Shown one piece after another: positions 1 to 7,540 of a DNA stretch of 13,215 nucleotides. The stretch comes from CANKBT01 sp038236005 (GTDB taxonomy: Bacteria > Actinomycetota > Actinomycetes > Mycobacteriales > SCTD01). The stretch spans positions 1-13,215 of the forward strand of contig JBBSTI010000097.1 of the NCBI GenBank assembly GCA_038236005.1, written 5' to 3'. Positions within the stretch are counted from its first letter, which is position 1. Each line of letters opens with the position of its first letter. Both the position numbers and the translations under genes were made by a program. Under the pieces are notes generated by a model. It saw nothing but the letters and a program-made list of their open reading frames with translations, did no database searches and had not been told where the DNA came from.

Positions 1-349
1 CCAGCGAGTGGTAGGTCGCGTTCAGCGCCTCCCACAGCTCGGAGGACAGCGCTTCTCGTACGCCACGGGCGTTCTCCCGGGCCGCGACCAGAGCGCCGGC
101 GATCGAGCTGGCGTCCCCCCGCTTGAAGGAGAGCCGGTGAGCCAGCGATCCGGTGTCGAGCTCTGCGTTGTCACCGGCCTCTCTTCCCATCCCCATCACC
201 TCCATCAGGTCGCAGGCGGCCGCGACCGAGTCGATCCAGGGGTCCTCGATGAGGGAGTGCACGTGAACGTCGAGCAGGCGGATGATGTCCACGGCCCGCT
301 CGACGTAGCGACCGATCCAGTAGAGCGACTCTGAGACGCGGCTCAGCAC
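1..349 (-). CDS. alpha-E domain protein (DUF403), N-terminal part, cut by window edge
   Basis: About 116 N-terminal residues are visible; the rest lies left of the window. The product opens MLSRVSESLYWIGRYVERA, the conserved start of alpha-E (DUF403, COG2307) proteins, followed by helical sequence with a DPWIDSV segment. I chose the GTG at 349 because it gives this canonical N-terminus; it overlaps the end of the upstream ATP-grasp gene by 7 bases (GTGCTGA), so the two are probably translationally coupled. Family knowledge: alpha-E proteins are all-helical, of unproven biochemical role, and are nearly always encoded beside circularly permuted ATP-grasp proteins, often with transglutaminase-like and NTN-hydrolase proteins. 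Comparative genomics predicts a peptide synthesis or protein-tagging system. Partners other than the ATP-grasp protein are not in view. Confidence 0.9.
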   Translation of the reverse strand, partial: MLSRVSESLYWIGRYVERAVDIIRLLDVHVHSLIEDPWIDSVAAACDLMEVMGMGREAGDNAELDTGSLAHRLSFKRGDASSIAGALVAARENARGVREALSSELWEALNATYHSL

Positions 350-1956
350 GACGACCTGCCCTGCTGCTGCTGCTGTTGTTGTTGCTGCTGCTGCTGGTCA
401 CCCATGCCGGGACCGTCCTTCGGCTGCTGGCGGGTGGCGGGTGGCGGCAGCAGGGGCGGACGACCGTCGTCGCCCTCGGCGAGCGTCTCGGCGGCGGACG
501 CCATGACCCAGGTGTCCTTCGAGCCACCGCCCTGGCTCGAGTTGACGACCAGCGAGCCTTCGGGCAGCGCGACCCGGGTGAGCCCGCCGGGCAGCACCCA
601 GATCTTCTCGCCGTCGTTGACCGCGAACGGACGCAGGTCGACGTGGCGCGGCGCCAGCTTGTTGCCGACCTGGGTCGGGCTGGTCGAGATCTGTACGACC
701 CGCTGCGCGATCCAGCCCCGCGGGTCGGCGAGCACCGCCTTCTTCAGCGTCGCCAGCTCCTCGTCGGTGGCCTGCGGGCCGATCACCAGGCCCTTGCCGC
801 CGGAGCCGTCGACCGGCTTGAGGACCAGCGTGTCGAGGTTGGCGATGACGTGGGCACTCGCCTCGGGGTCCTCGCAGCGGAAGGTGTCCACGTTGGGCAG
901 GATCGGCTCCTCGCCCAGGTAGTAGCGGACCAGCTCCGGCACGTAGGTGTAGAGCAGCTTGTCGTCCGCGACCCCGTTGCCGACCGCGTTGGCGATGGTG
1001 ACGTGGCCCGCCCGGGCTGCGTTCAGCAGCCCGGGGCAGCCCACCAGAGAATCGGGCCGGAAGTGCACCGGGTCCAGGAAGTCGTCGTCGATCCGGCGGT
1101 AGACCACGTCGACGCGCTGCTCGCCGTATGTCGTGCGCATCCAGACCACGTCGTCCCGGACCGTCAGGTCACGGCCCTCGACCAGCTCGACGCCCATCAT
1201 CCGGGCGAGCAGCGAGTGCTCGAAGTAGGCGCTGTTGTAGACGCCGGGGGTCAGCACGACCACGACCGGCTCGTCCACGTCGCGCGGGGCCGCCGCCTGC
1301 AGGGCCGCGAGCAGCTTCTCCGGGTAGTCCGCGACCGGTCGCACCCGGTGGGTCGCGAACAGCTCAGGAAAGACCCGGGTCATCGCCCGCCGGTTCTCCA
1401 TGACGTACGAGACCCCGCTCGGCGTGCGCAGGTTGTCCTCCAGCACCCGGAAGGTGCCCTCCTCGTCCCGCACGAGGTCCACGCCGGACACGTGAACCCG
1501 CACGCCGTTGGCCGGGACCACCCCGTGCGCCGCCCGGGAGTGTGCGGTGCTGCTCATGACGACCCGGCGCGGGACGATGCCCTCGTTCAGCACCTCACCC
1601 GGACCGTGGATGTCGGCGAGGAACGCCTCCAGGGTGCGTACGCGCTGGGAGACCCCGCGCTCGATCGTCTCCCACTCCTGCGCGTCGACCATGCGGGGCA
1701 CCAGGTCGAGCGGGAACGGCCGTTCCTCGCCCGAGAGGCTGAACGTGATTCCCTGGTCGCGAAAAGCCCTTGCCAGCGCGGTGGACCGGCCGTCGAGATC
1801 GTCGGTGGACAACGACCGCAGCGCCTCGTGCAGGCTGGCGCTGGACGGGCGCGGTTCGCCGGCAGCGGCAAACACCTCGTCGTAAGCACCCTTTTCCTGC
1901 AGCGTGTAGCCGGCGAACAGGTCAGCGGCCGGGGACGCGGACGGCGGTGAGGGCAC
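343..1956 (-). CDS. circularly permuted type 2 ATP-grasp protein with C-terminal polyglutamine tail
   Basis: A 537-residue protein of the COG2308 (DUF404/DUF407) family, predicted to be an ATP-dependent carboxylate-amine ligase. Visible family motifs are EDNLRTPSG (about 173-181), YRRIDDDF (286-293), ANAVGNGVADDK (322-333), the glycine-rich nucleotide loop KPVDGSGGKG (380-389), PRHVDLRPF (436-444) and SSQGGGSKDTWV (473-484). The substrate is unknown. I chose GTG at 1956 because GGAG lies six bases upstream; an in-frame TTG at 1968 would add four residues (MEQP) but has no ribosome binding site. After the conserved core comes a proline/glycine-rich tail ending in 12 consecutive glutamines and GRSSC, which is not part of the family core. 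The stop overlaps the start of the alpha-E gene, its usual functional partner. Confidence 0.93.
   Translation of the reverse strand: MPSPPSASPAADLFAGYTLQEKGAYDEVFAAAGEPRPSSASLHEALRSLSTDDLDGRSTALARAFRDQGITFSLSGEERPFPLDLVPRMVDAQEWETIERGVSQRVRTLEAFLADIHGPGEVLNEGIVPRRVVMSSTAHSRAAHGVVPANGVRVHVSGVDLVRDEEGTFRVLEDNLRTPSGVSYVMENRRAMTRVFPELFATHRVRPVADYPEKLLAALQAAAPRDVDEPVVVVLTPGVYNSAYFEHSLLARMMGVELVEGRDLTVRDDVVWMRTTYGEQRVDVVYRRIDDDFLDPVHFRPDSLVGCPGLLNAARAGHVTIANAVGNGVADDKLLYTYVPELVRYYLGEEPILPNVDTFRCEDPEASAHVIANLDTLVLKPVDGSGGKGLVIGPQATDEELATLKKAVLADPRGWIAQRVVQISTSPTQVGNKLAPRHVDLRPFAVNDGEKIWVLPGGLTRVALPEGSLVVNSSQGGGSKDTWVMASAAETLAEGDDGRPPLLPPPATRQQPKDGPGMGDQQQQQQQQQQQQGRSSC
361..396 (-). repeat. CAG/CAA trinucleotide tract encoding 12 glutamines
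   Basis: Twelve in-frame glutamine codons near the 3' end of the ATP-grasp gene: on the coding strand four CAG, three CAA, then five CAG. The tract ends 12 bases before the GTG start of the alpha-E gene. Because the unit is three bases, replication slippage would change tail length without breaking frame. Glutamine homopolymers of this length are uncommon in bacterial proteins, and the mixed codons argue against a purely recent slippage product. Confidence 0.95.
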
Positions 1957-2052
1957 TGGCTGCTCCAAGAGGATCTGCGAGGTGATCGGGCCGACCTACC
2001 CTTGCACCTCCTGGCGCACGAGGAGGGACGGACCCGCGGTCGCTGCCCGGAC
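1957..2052. other. intergenic region between divergent ATP-grasp gene and rpsT
   Basis: About 160 bases separate the two divergent starts. The plus-strand half holds the rpsT -10. On the minus strand only a weak TAGGTC hexamer is seen upstream of the ATP-grasp gene, and GGAG lies six bases before its GTG. I see no hairpin, repeat or extra gene here. Confidence 0.5.
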
Positions 2053-2061
2053 TGATAAGGT
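2053..2061 (+). promoter_or_regulatory. probable extended -10 promoter element of rpsT
   Basis: TGATAAGGT fits an extended -10 (TGN plus TANNNT) on the plus strand, upstream of rpsT. No good -35 hexamer is visible 16-18 bases upstream, which the extended -10 may compensate. Transcription would start near 2068-2070, giving a leader of about 50 bases before the S20 start at 2118, or a nearly leaderless message if the in-frame GTG at 2070 is used. Inferred from sequence only. Confidence 0.5.
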
Positions 2062-2117
2062 CGCGGTTCGTGCTGGCCGCAGCCTGCGCGCCCCCGATCA
2101 TCAGAGGTTTCTTCCGC

Positions 2118-2396
2118 GTGGCAAACATCAAGTCGCAGATCAAGCGCAACAAGACCAACGAGAAGGCCCGGCTGCGCAACAAGGCGGTCAAGAGCGCCCT
2201 CAAGACCTCCGTGCGCAAGTTCCGCACCGCCGCGGACGCCGGTGACGCCGCCACCGCCGGTGCCGCCCTGCTCACTGCCTCCCGTCAGCTCGACAAGGCC
2301 GCCAGCAAGGGCGTCATCCACGCCAACCAGGCCGCCAACCGCAAGTCTGCGATGGCCAAGCGCGTCGCCGAGCTGACCAGCGCGCCCGCAGCCTAG
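2118..2396 (+). CDS. rpsT: 30S ribosomal protein S20
   Basis: A 92-residue basic protein beginning MANIKSQIKRNKTNEKARLR, the classic S20 N-terminus, with the Lys/Arg-rich helical body and the NRKSAMAKRV segment near the C-terminus. S20 binds 16S rRNA early in assembly of the small subunit. I chose the GTG at 2118, which is preceded by AGAGG ten bases upstream and gives the conserved start. The frame stays open upstream to a GTG at 2070 that would add 16 residues not expected for S20. S20 genes in other bacteria also use non-ATG starts; in Escherichia coli this is tied to autogenous control, but no such mechanism is shown here. The gene is monocistronic: the ATP-grasp gene diverges upstream and a terminator follows. 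Confidence 0.97.
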   Translation: MANIKSQIKRNKTNEKARLRNKAVKSALKTSVRKFRTAADAGDAATAGAALLTASRQLDKAASKGVIHANQAANRKSAMAKRVAELTSAPAA

Positions 2397-2412
2397 ATCC
2401 CCGGTTCGACCG

Positions 2413-2440
2413 ACGCCGGATCCCTGCGGGGGTCCGGCGT
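2413..2440. terminator. intrinsic-type terminator hairpin between rpsT and the converging holA operon
   Basis: ACGCCGGATCCC, loop TGCG, then GGGGTCCGGCGT form a 12-bp stem with a single G-T pair (arms 2413-2424 and 2429-2440). It lies 17 bases after the rpsT stop and 30 bases beyond the stop of the opposing small membrane protein gene, so it can serve both strands. There is no long T tract, as is common for actinobacterial terminators. Confidence 0.85.
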
Positions 2441-2469
2441 TCGTGCTGTCTGGTCCGGTGTCGTCCGCG

Positions 2470-2718
2470 CTACGGGGGGCCCTGCACGCTGCTGCGCTCG
2501 CGAGCTCCCCGGGCCAGCTCGCCGGCAAGCAGGTCGTGCGCCTTGACGACCAGCGCGACCAGCCCGGGGAGCACCAGGACCACCCAGGCGCTGGCGACGT
2601 CGGCCAAGGCCAGCACGACGCCTGCCGCGACCGCTCCCTCACCGAGCAGTCCGCGCTGCCACGCGGTCAGGTGGACGTGCTGGAGCCGCAGGAGCCGGCA
2701 GTAGAGCGGCTGGCTCAC
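2470..2718 (-). CDS. small two-helix membrane protein downstream of holA
   Basis: An 82-residue protein. A basic N-terminus (CRLLRLQHVHLTAWQRG) is followed by two hydrophobic stretches, roughly residues 28-42 and 45-58, and a short polar C-terminus. This predicts a small inner-membrane hairpin protein. The GTG start overlaps the holA stop by four bases (GTGA), so it is the last gene of the comEA-comEC-holA run and is probably translated by coupling. I do not recognise a named family; the context and clean coding look suggest a conserved actinobacterial small membrane protein. No catalytic motif is visible, and a role in DNA uptake or replication would be guesswork. Confidence 0.75.
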   Translation of the reverse strand: MSQPLYCRLLRLQHVHLTAWQRGLLGEGAVAAGVVLALADVASAWVVLVLPGLVALVVKAHDLLAGELARGARERSSVQGPP

Positions 2719-3857
2719 CGGCGACCTCCGCTCCCCGCCTCGCGCGCAGCGACGACGGCCACCAGCATTGCCTCGACGGACGCCTGCGGGTCGACCGAGC
2801 GGCCCTTGACCTGACCGTCTGCCCTGGCCACGGCGCGCAGGGCCGCGGACAGCCCGTCAGGGTGCCAGCCGCGGGCCTGCTTGCGGCACTTGTCGACCTT
2901 CCACGGCGGCATCCCGAGCTGCGCGGCGAGGATGTTCGACGACGCGTTGCCCGAGCTCGCCACCCGGGCGACCGACCGCAGCCCGTCCGCGACCGCGCTG
3001 GTGACCAGCACGTGCGCCAGACCGGAGGCGGCCCCGAAGCGGGTCAGCTCCAGCGCACCGGCCAGGTCTCCCTCGACCACGCGGTCCGCGACGTCGAAGC
3101 CCTTCAGCTCGGCCCGACCGCCGTAGTAGCGACCGACCGCCGCCTCGTCCAACGGACCCTCGACGTCGGCCCGCAGCTGCTCGACGGCCGACATCAGCTC
3201 ACGCAGGTCGCCGCCGACCGCGGCCAGCAGCAGGTCGACCGCGCCGTCGCTCATCTTCGGGCCACGTCTCAGCTCCTGCACGAGGAACTGTCGGCGTTCG
3301 GCCGGCTTGGTGACCTTCGCGGCCTCGACCCGACGCACCGGCTCGAGCTTCACCGGCTTCGTCTCCTTGCCGGGCGGCTTGGTCTGGTTGTCGGCAAGCC
3401 GGGCCAGCATCCCGCGGCCCTTGACCCCGCCGGCGTGGCACAGCACGAGCGTGGTCCCCTCGGCCGGGTCCTGCCGATAGCTCGTGACGTCCGCGAACGC
3501 CGTGTCGTCCAGCTCGTGGGCGGCCCGGATCACCACGGCCCGCGGCTCGCCGAACAGTGAGGGCCCGAGCAGCTGCGGCAGGTCGCCCGGCCGGACCTGC
3601 ACCCCGCTGAGCTCGGTGACCTCGAGGCCCTGCTCCGGGGCCAGGTCGCGCAAGGCCTGCAGCACCCGGTCGATCTCGCGCCGGACCAGCAGATCCTCGT
3701 CGCCGACGACCAGTGTCACCGGCGCGGCAGGGCCCAACGCGTCCTTGCTCGGCGCGGGTCCCGACCCCGCACCACCCCGCTGACCGACCACCCCCCGATG
3801 CTGCCACGCCTGGACGGTGCGCCGCTGTTCGACGCTGCCGCTGCTCGCGACGCTCAC
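2715..3857 (-). CDS. holA: DNA polymerase III subunit delta
   Basis: Delta subunit of the clamp loader, which opens the beta sliding clamp during DNA replication. The recognisable fold begins at about residue 47 (VTLVVGDEDLLVRREIDRVL), followed by the PQLLGPSLFGEPRAVVI segment and a helical C-terminal collar domain with QLRADVEGPLDEAAV and GMPPWKVDKCRKQARGW. At 380 residues it is some 40 longer than typical because of a low-complexity N-terminal stretch. The GTG at 3857 lies three bases after the comEC stop, favouring coupled translation, but a GTG at 3791 would remove 22 extra residues and is possible. Its position after comEC is the usual one in many bacteria. The small membrane protein gene overlaps its stop. 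Confidence 0.93.
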   Translation of the reverse strand: MSVASSGSVEQRRTVQAWQHRGVVGQRGGAGSGPAPSKDALGPAAPVTLVVGDEDLLVRREIDRVLQALRDLAPEQGLEVTELSGVQVRPGDLPQLLGPSLFGEPRAVVIRAAHELDDTAFADVTSYRQDPAEGTTLVLCHAGGVKGRGMLARLADNQTKPPGKETKPVKLEPVRRVEAAKVTKPAERRQFLVQELRRGPKMSDGAVDLLLAAVGGDLRELMSAVEQLRADVEGPLDEAAVGRYYGGRAELKGFDVADRVVEGDLAGALELTRFGAASGLAHVLVTSAVADGLRSVARVASSGNASSNILAAQLGMPPWKVDKCRKQARGWHPDGLSAALRAVARADGQVKGRSVDPQASVEAMLVAVVAAREAGSGGRR

Positions 3858-3860
3858 AGC

Positions 3861-6263
3861 TCAGCCGGTCGAGCCGGTGCCGGAGCGGGCGATGACGGTG
3901 AGCCCACCGTCACGGAGCACCAGCGCGATCGCCCCGTCCTGATCGGTGCGATAGCTGCGCGCCCCGGTCGCGGTCAGCAGGCCGAGGGTGTCGGCGGACG
4001 GGTGCCCGTACGTGTTGCCTGCTCCCACCCCGGTCAGCGACACCCGGGCCTGGACGGCGGTGAGGAACTCCGGCAGCTGGTTGCGCGAGCCGTGGTGCGG
4101 CACCTTCAGCACGGTCGACCGCAGGTCGGTGCCCGAAGCGACCAGGTCGGACTGCGCCTCGGGCTCGACGTCGCCGGTGAGCAGGGCCGAGAAACCTTCC
4201 GGGCCACCGATCCGAAGACGCAGGACGATGCTGGCGTTGGCCGCCTCCGATCCCGACCCCCGATAGGCGCGGCGCGGGCCGAGCACCTCCCAGCTGAGCC
4301 CGCCGGCCGACCGACGCTCGCCCGGCGCGGCCACAAGCACCGGGACACCGGCCGCCGCCGCCAAGGCGGAGACCCGGTCGACCTGTGCAGCGGGCTCGGC
4401 AACGGGGCTGACCTCGACCGCGCCGACCGCGCGTCCGTCGAGCACGCCGGAAAGCCCGTCGATATGATCAGCGTGCGGGTGGGTGAGGATCACCAGCGGG
4501 ACCTGACGCACGGCGAGGTCGGACAGGCAGCTGTCCATCAGGTCGGGGTCCGGCCCCGCGTCGACGACGATCGCAGCGCGTGGGCCCGTGCGGACGACCA
4601 GGGCATCACCCTGGCCCACGTCGCACATCACCAGCGCCCAGTCCCGCGGCGGCCACCCGGGCGCCACCTCGCGCACCCCGAGCAGCGTCACGGCGACGGC
4701 CGTACCGAGAGTGAGCAGCACCCGCCGCAAGCGTGGCCGACCGCCGGCGATCAGGGCTCCCACGCTGACAGCACCGAGCAGCAGCGCCCCGCGGCCACCT
4801 TCGGGCCAGGGCAGGGCGGCACCGGGCAGCGTCGCGCCGACCTTGCTGATGAGGACGAGCCAGGCGGTCGGGAGGTAGGCCAGCCAGGCGAGGCCCTGAG
4901 CGGCGGTCATGCTGACCGGCGCGACCAGCGCGACAGCGACCCCGAGCACGGTGGCCGGGGCGACCGACGGGACCGCGAGCAGGTTGGCGGGCACGGACAG
5001 CAGCCCCAGCTGGCCCGAGATCGCGACGATGACCGGCCCGACGGCCAGCTGCGCGGCGGCCGGTACGGCGATCGCGTCGGCGAGCCAGCCCGGGACCCGG
5101 CCGGCCAGCCTCTCCCGCCAGGGCGGAGCCAGCACCAGCAGGCCGCCGGTGGCCAGCACCGACATCGCGAAGCCGGGGCTCGCAGCCAGCTCCGGGCTGA
5201 ACAGCACGAGGACCAGCACCGCGCCCGCGAGCGCCGGGACCGCGCGACGGGTGCCGCCGGTCGCGAGCGCAAGCAGCCCGACCGCGCCCATCGCGCCTGC
5301 CCGCAGCACGCTCGGGGACGGCCGAGCCAGCACGACGAAGGCCAGCAGCCCGAGCCCGCCGAGCACCGGTCCGGCTTTCAGGCCCAGACCGAGCCACCGG
5401 GACAGCAGCAGCACCGCGGCCAGCACGATGACCACGTTCGAGCCGGAGACCGCGGTGAGGTGGGTGAGCCCGACCGTACGGAAGTCCTCCCGGGTCTCGG
5501 GGGTGAGCCGGGTGGTGTCCCCGACGACGAGCCCCGGCAGCAGACCGGCCTCGGCCTCCGGCAGCGGCGCCACGGCTTCGCGCAACCCTGCGCGAAGGTG
5601 TCCCGCGACGCGCTGGACGCGGCTCGGCGGGCTGAGCACGGTCGGTCCGCCTCGGGCGCTGGCGACGACGGCGACGTCGTCCCCGCGCTCGGCCGGGACC
5701 AGTTTTGCGACCGTGCGCACGCGCTGGCTGGGCAGCAGCTCGAGCCAGCCGGGGTCGTCCGACAGCAGCAGCACCGGCGTGCGCAGCCGGGTCTGCACAC
5801 CCTCCGCGTCCAGCAGCACCGCACGCGCGCGGATCACCAGCAGCGGGGCACGTCCCGGTCGGCTGGACGCACTCGGTCGCGGGTCGTCGGTGACGACCAC
5901 CTCCAGCTGCACGACGGCCTCAGCGGCGGCCAGCGCCGGCAGCGGACCGGTCGTGCGTGCGCCGGCCCGACCGGCGGTGGCGACCGCGGCGGCGCTGGCA
6001 CACAGCAGGGTCGCGACCACCAGGGCGGCGTGGACGCGACGGTTGCCGAGCACGTGCGGGTGGCGTACGACGACGAGCCCCGCACCGAGCAGCAACGCCG
6101 CGGCGACGAGCACGGGGCTGACGGGCAGCCCCCGGACCTGCCAGGCCACGATCCACGCGGCGCCTGCGGGCGCCACGAGCCGCAGGTCCGGGCGGTCCTG
6201 CTCGAGCCGAGGCTCCCCCGGGGTTCTCTTGTCGGTCGTGACCTGGGGCGGGGCCGCGCTCAA
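3861..6263 (-). CDS. comEC: ComEC/Rec2 family DNA-uptake channel protein
   Basis: An 800-residue polytopic membrane protein with the full ComEC layout. The N-terminal membrane segments and DUF4131-type region span about 1-200. The competence domain starts near 236 and contains GLLPGLVVGDT (240-250) and THLTAVSGSNV (267-277), followed by many hydrophobic helices to about 530. The C-terminal metallo-beta-lactamase domain contains DVGQGD (548-553), THPHADHIDG (594-603), LLTGD (694-698), KVPHHGS (720-726) and YGHPS (752-756), so its metal ligands look intact. In competent bacteria ComEC passes single-stranded DNA through the membrane, and the MBL domain is proposed to degrade one strand. The TTG start overlaps the comEA stop (TTGA), and no other start exists upstream in frame. 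Nothing here looks broken, but the assembly pilus genes are not in view. Confidence 0.95.
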   Translation of the reverse strand: MSAAPPQVTTDKRTPGEPRLEQDRPDLRLVAPAGAAWIVAWQVRGLPVSPVLVAAALLLGAGLVVVRHPHVLGNRRVHAALVVATLLCASAAAVATAGRAGARTTGPLPALAAAEAVVQLEVVVTDDPRPSASSRPGRAPLLVIRARAVLLDAEGVQTRLRTPVLLLSDDPGWLELLPSQRVRTVAKLVPAERGDDVAVVASARGGPTVLSPPSRVQRVAGHLRAGLREAVAPLPEAEAGLLPGLVVGDTTRLTPETREDFRTVGLTHLTAVSGSNVVIVLAAVLLLSRWLGLGLKAGPVLGGLGLLAFVVLARPSPSVLRAGAMGAVGLLALATGGTRRAVPALAGAVLVLVLFSPELAASPGFAMSVLATGGLLVLAPPWRERLAGRVPGWLADAIAVPAAAQLAVGPVIVAISGQLGLLSVPANLLAVPSVAPATVLGVAVALVAPVSMTAAQGLAWLAYLPTAWLVLISKVGATLPGAALPWPEGGRGALLLGAVSVGALIAGGRPRLRRVLLTLGTAVAVTLLGVREVAPGWPPRDWALVMCDVGQGDALVVRTGPRAAIVVDAGPDPDLMDSCLSDLAVRQVPLVILTHPHADHIDGLSGVLDGRAVGAVEVSPVAEPAAQVDRVSALAAAAGVPVLVAAPGERRSAGGLSWEVLGPRRAYRGSGSEAANASIVLRLRIGGPEGFSALLTGDVEPEAQSDLVASGTDLRSTVLKVPHHGSRNQLPEFLTAVQARVSLTGVGAGNTYGHPSADTLGLLTATGARSYRTDQDGAIALVLRDGGLTVIARSGTGSTG

Positions 6264-7528
6264 ACCCGCACCGCATCCTTGATCGAGGCAAACTTTGCTT
6301 CGCCGATCCCACTGACCTCTCGCAGCTGGTCGACGCTGCGGAACCGGCCGTGCTCCTCGCGCCAGGCCACGATCCGTTCGGCGAGGACCGGCCCGATGCC
6401 GCTGAGCTGCTCGAGGCCGGAGGCGTCTGCGGCATTGAGGTCGACCTGGCTGTCACCCGGCACCCCCGCCGGGCCCACCGGGGCACCAGGCGGTGGGTCG
6501 ACCCCGACGAGAACCTGTTCGCCGTCGACGAGCCGCCGCGCCAGGTTCATCAGCCCGGTTCCCTCAGGGTCGGTCGCCCCGCCCGCCGCCTCGATCGCGT
6601 CGTCGACCCGGGCGCCCGCGGGCAAGGTCACGACGCCGGGCCGCGCCACCTTTCCGCCGACCGACACGACGACGTCGCCGGTCGGCACCGGGGAGGCGCT
6701 CTCCTGGCCGATCTTGACGCCCTCGGCCGTGACCTCCGGCGCCGGCACGGCCGCGGGACGCCCGTGCAGCACCACGAACGCGGTGACGGCGACCGCCACC
6801 ACCGCCAGGGCGGCGAGCGCGATGACCCCTCGTCGGCCGGGGTCGGTGCGGCCCGCCTTCCACGTCGCAAGCACGGAAGTAGGTCCGTCGAGGCCGAGGT
6901 CCAGCGGCAGTTCTTGGCGCGGCGCCGCCGAGACGTCCGGCTCCGGCTCCTGCCCGGCCATCTCGTCGGGAGCGACCCGACGGGGCGCCGTCCCGGGCCA
7001 CCGCTGGCGCTCCGACTCCTCGTTGACGTCCGGTCGCAGGTGGGCCTCGGTAGACGCCCGCGACTCGCCGGATTCCGGGTCCGCTGCGGGGGACGGCTCG
7101 GGCGGGGCGATCGTCGGTGGGCGGTCGACCGGAGGCATCAGGCGGAGGCCCGCCGAAACCGCCGAAGCGTGGACCGGTGCGTGCGCCGTCGGTGCACGAG
7201 CCGACCAGGGCGACGACGGACCCGAGGACAGGCACGGCCAGGCAGGCGAACCCCATAGGTCGGGCCCCGCCGGCACCCAGCCGAGGTTGGGTGCGCCAAT
7301 CGGTGCGGCGAGCGTGTGGTGCGCGGACCGGCGCGGGCTCGGTGGCAGGCGGCGGGCGACCGGCGGCGGCTCGGTGACCGCGACATGACGGACTGCGGAC
7401 CCAGGCGGGTCCGCCTGCTCGGGTGTCCACCTGGTCCGCCTCGCCGCTGCGGACAGGGCTGAGACGCGCGCCACCGCGACCGGGTCGACCGGGGCGGAGC
7501 GCTGACGGGAAGGCAGGCGGAGGGGCAC
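6260..7528 (-). CDS. comEA: ComEA family helix-hairpin-helix DNA-binding protein
   Basis: A 422-residue membrane-anchored DNA receptor. In order: a long proline/alanine-rich N-terminal region (1-233), one transmembrane helix (about 234-256), an SLBB domain (about 284-343; VVSVGGKVARPGVVTLP is its start), and a C-terminal double helix-hairpin-helix (about 360-422; LNAADASGLEQLSGIGP and LREVSGIGEAKFASI). The HhH domain binds incoming double-stranded DNA outside the cell and delivers it to ComEC, whose gene overlaps by four bases. The start is the GTG at 7528: a TAGTTT hexamer six bases upstream suggests leaderless translation. Odd feature: the cytoplasmic region is far longer than usual, and residues about 80-130 have weak coding character. 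A later ATG at 7138 is possible but lacks a ribosome binding site. Confidence 0.9.
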   Translation of the reverse strand: MPLRLPSRQRSAPVDPVAVARVSALSAAARRTRWTPEQADPPGSAVRHVAVTEPPPVARRLPPSPRRSAHHTLAAPIGAPNLGWVPAGPDLWGSPAWPCLSSGPSSPWSARAPTAHAPVHASAVSAGLRLMPPVDRPPTIAPPEPSPAADPESGESRASTEAHLRPDVNEESERQRWPGTAPRRVAPDEMAGQEPEPDVSAAPRQELPLDLGLDGPTSVLATWKAGRTDPGRRGVIALAALAVVAVAVTAFVVLHGRPAAVPAPEVTAEGVKIGQESASPVPTGDVVVSVGGKVARPGVVTLPAGARVDDAIEAAGGATDPEGTGLMNLARRLVDGEQVLVGVDPPPGAPVGPAGVPGDSQVDLNAADASGLEQLSGIGPVLAERIVAWREEHGRFRSVDQLREVSGIGEAKFASIKDAVRV

Positions 7529-7534
7529 GACCGG

Positions 7535-7540
7535 AAACTA
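7535..7540 (-). promoter_or_regulatory. candidate -10 element for leaderless comEA
   Basis: Read on the minus strand, TAGTTT is followed by six bases and then the GTG of comEA at 7528, so transcription would start at or next to the start codon. No convincing -35 is visible. It lies in the 94-bp gap after leuS, giving the competence/replication run its own promoter. Inferred from spacing only. Confidence 0.45.

Noticed and set aside
376..1950. Long plus-strand open frame opposite the ATP-grasp gene, starting with a leucine run
   Set aside because: The leucine run is only the reverse strand of the CAG/CAA tract, and the rest is antisense to a well-conserved enzyme.
3798..7388. A plus-strand open frame of nearly 1200 codons running opposite holA, comEC and comEA
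   Set aside because: It is very rich in Arg, Gln, Gly and His with no domain, and mirrors genuine comEC, holA and comEA on the minus strand; a typical antisense artefact of high-GC codon bias.
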